NCBI GenBank assembly: GCA_964568845.1
Contig: CAZMSC010000036.1
Coordinates: 1 to 14,525, forward strand
From: DTBU01 sp964568845
GTDB taxonomy: Archaea; Thermoproteota; CALKCG01; B24
Direction: 5' to 3'
DNA length: 14,525 bases
Positions 14,463-14,525 of the stretch are shown one piece after another; the first letter of the stretch is position 1, and every line of letters starts with the position of its first letter. The position numbers and the translations under genes are program-made. The notes below the pieces were generated by a model. It was not told where the DNA came from, searched no databases, and was given only the letters and a program-made list of their open reading frames with translations.

Positions 14463-14525
14463 CTAAGACCACTGAAGATAGATAAACTGGCTTCAAAGTA
14501 TTTATGCTTTAATAAAAGGGGAAAT

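Overview
The window is archaeal. It encodes a DUF120-type CTP-dependent riboflavin kinase, a TldD/TldE pair and a beta-CASP exonuclease. The tRNA-His has an encoded G-1 opposite C73 and no encoded CCA. Several genes have A/T-rich TATA-like boxes about 30-45 bases upstream of starts with short or absent leaders. Gene families and AGA/AGG-rich Arg usage fit a thermophilic member of the Thermoproteota/TACK archaea, but the lineage is an inference.

Layout. Bases 1-156 hold the 5' end of a minus-strand gene cut by the window edge. Bases 429-502 hold tRNA-His (GTG) on the minus strand. Bases 565-1564 hold two decayed, convergent genes. The plus-strand one reads like fragments of the PIWI half of a prokaryotic Argonaute. 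The minus-strand one reads like a HerA/DUF87-type ATPase with an in-frame stop and a ruined Walker A motif. A VapBC-type pair follows at 1669-2391, and its PIN toxin has lost one predicted catalytic acid. Together 565-2391 looks like the remains of a small defence cluster next to a tRNA gene. This is the most interesting part of the window.

Bases 2336-4807 hold a compact divergent arrangement. On the minus strand are ribK, an endonuclease III/MagIII-like glycosylase lacking the usual catalytic Asp, and a small Cys-rich ORF. On the plus strand is a radical SAM protein with a C-terminal TRAM-like domain. Bases 4824-7542 hold the overlapping tldD-tldE operon on the minus strand. Bases 7666-8637 hold a beta-CASP nuclease whose 3' end overlaps a convergent isocitrate/isopropylmalate-type dehydrogenase (8621-9670).

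Bases 9809-14462 look catabolic. They hold an OPA-like MFS transporter with a perfect Shine-Dalgarno sequence but no standard start codon beside it, a Gfo/Idh/MocA oxidoreductase, and a 676-residue polytopic membrane protein resembling the DUF6785/OPT-like family. Uptake plus NAD(P)-dependent oxidation of a sugar or sugar derivative is a reasonable guess for this end, but the sequence does not give the substrate. No CRISPR array, insertion sequence, rRNA or intact integrase is visible.
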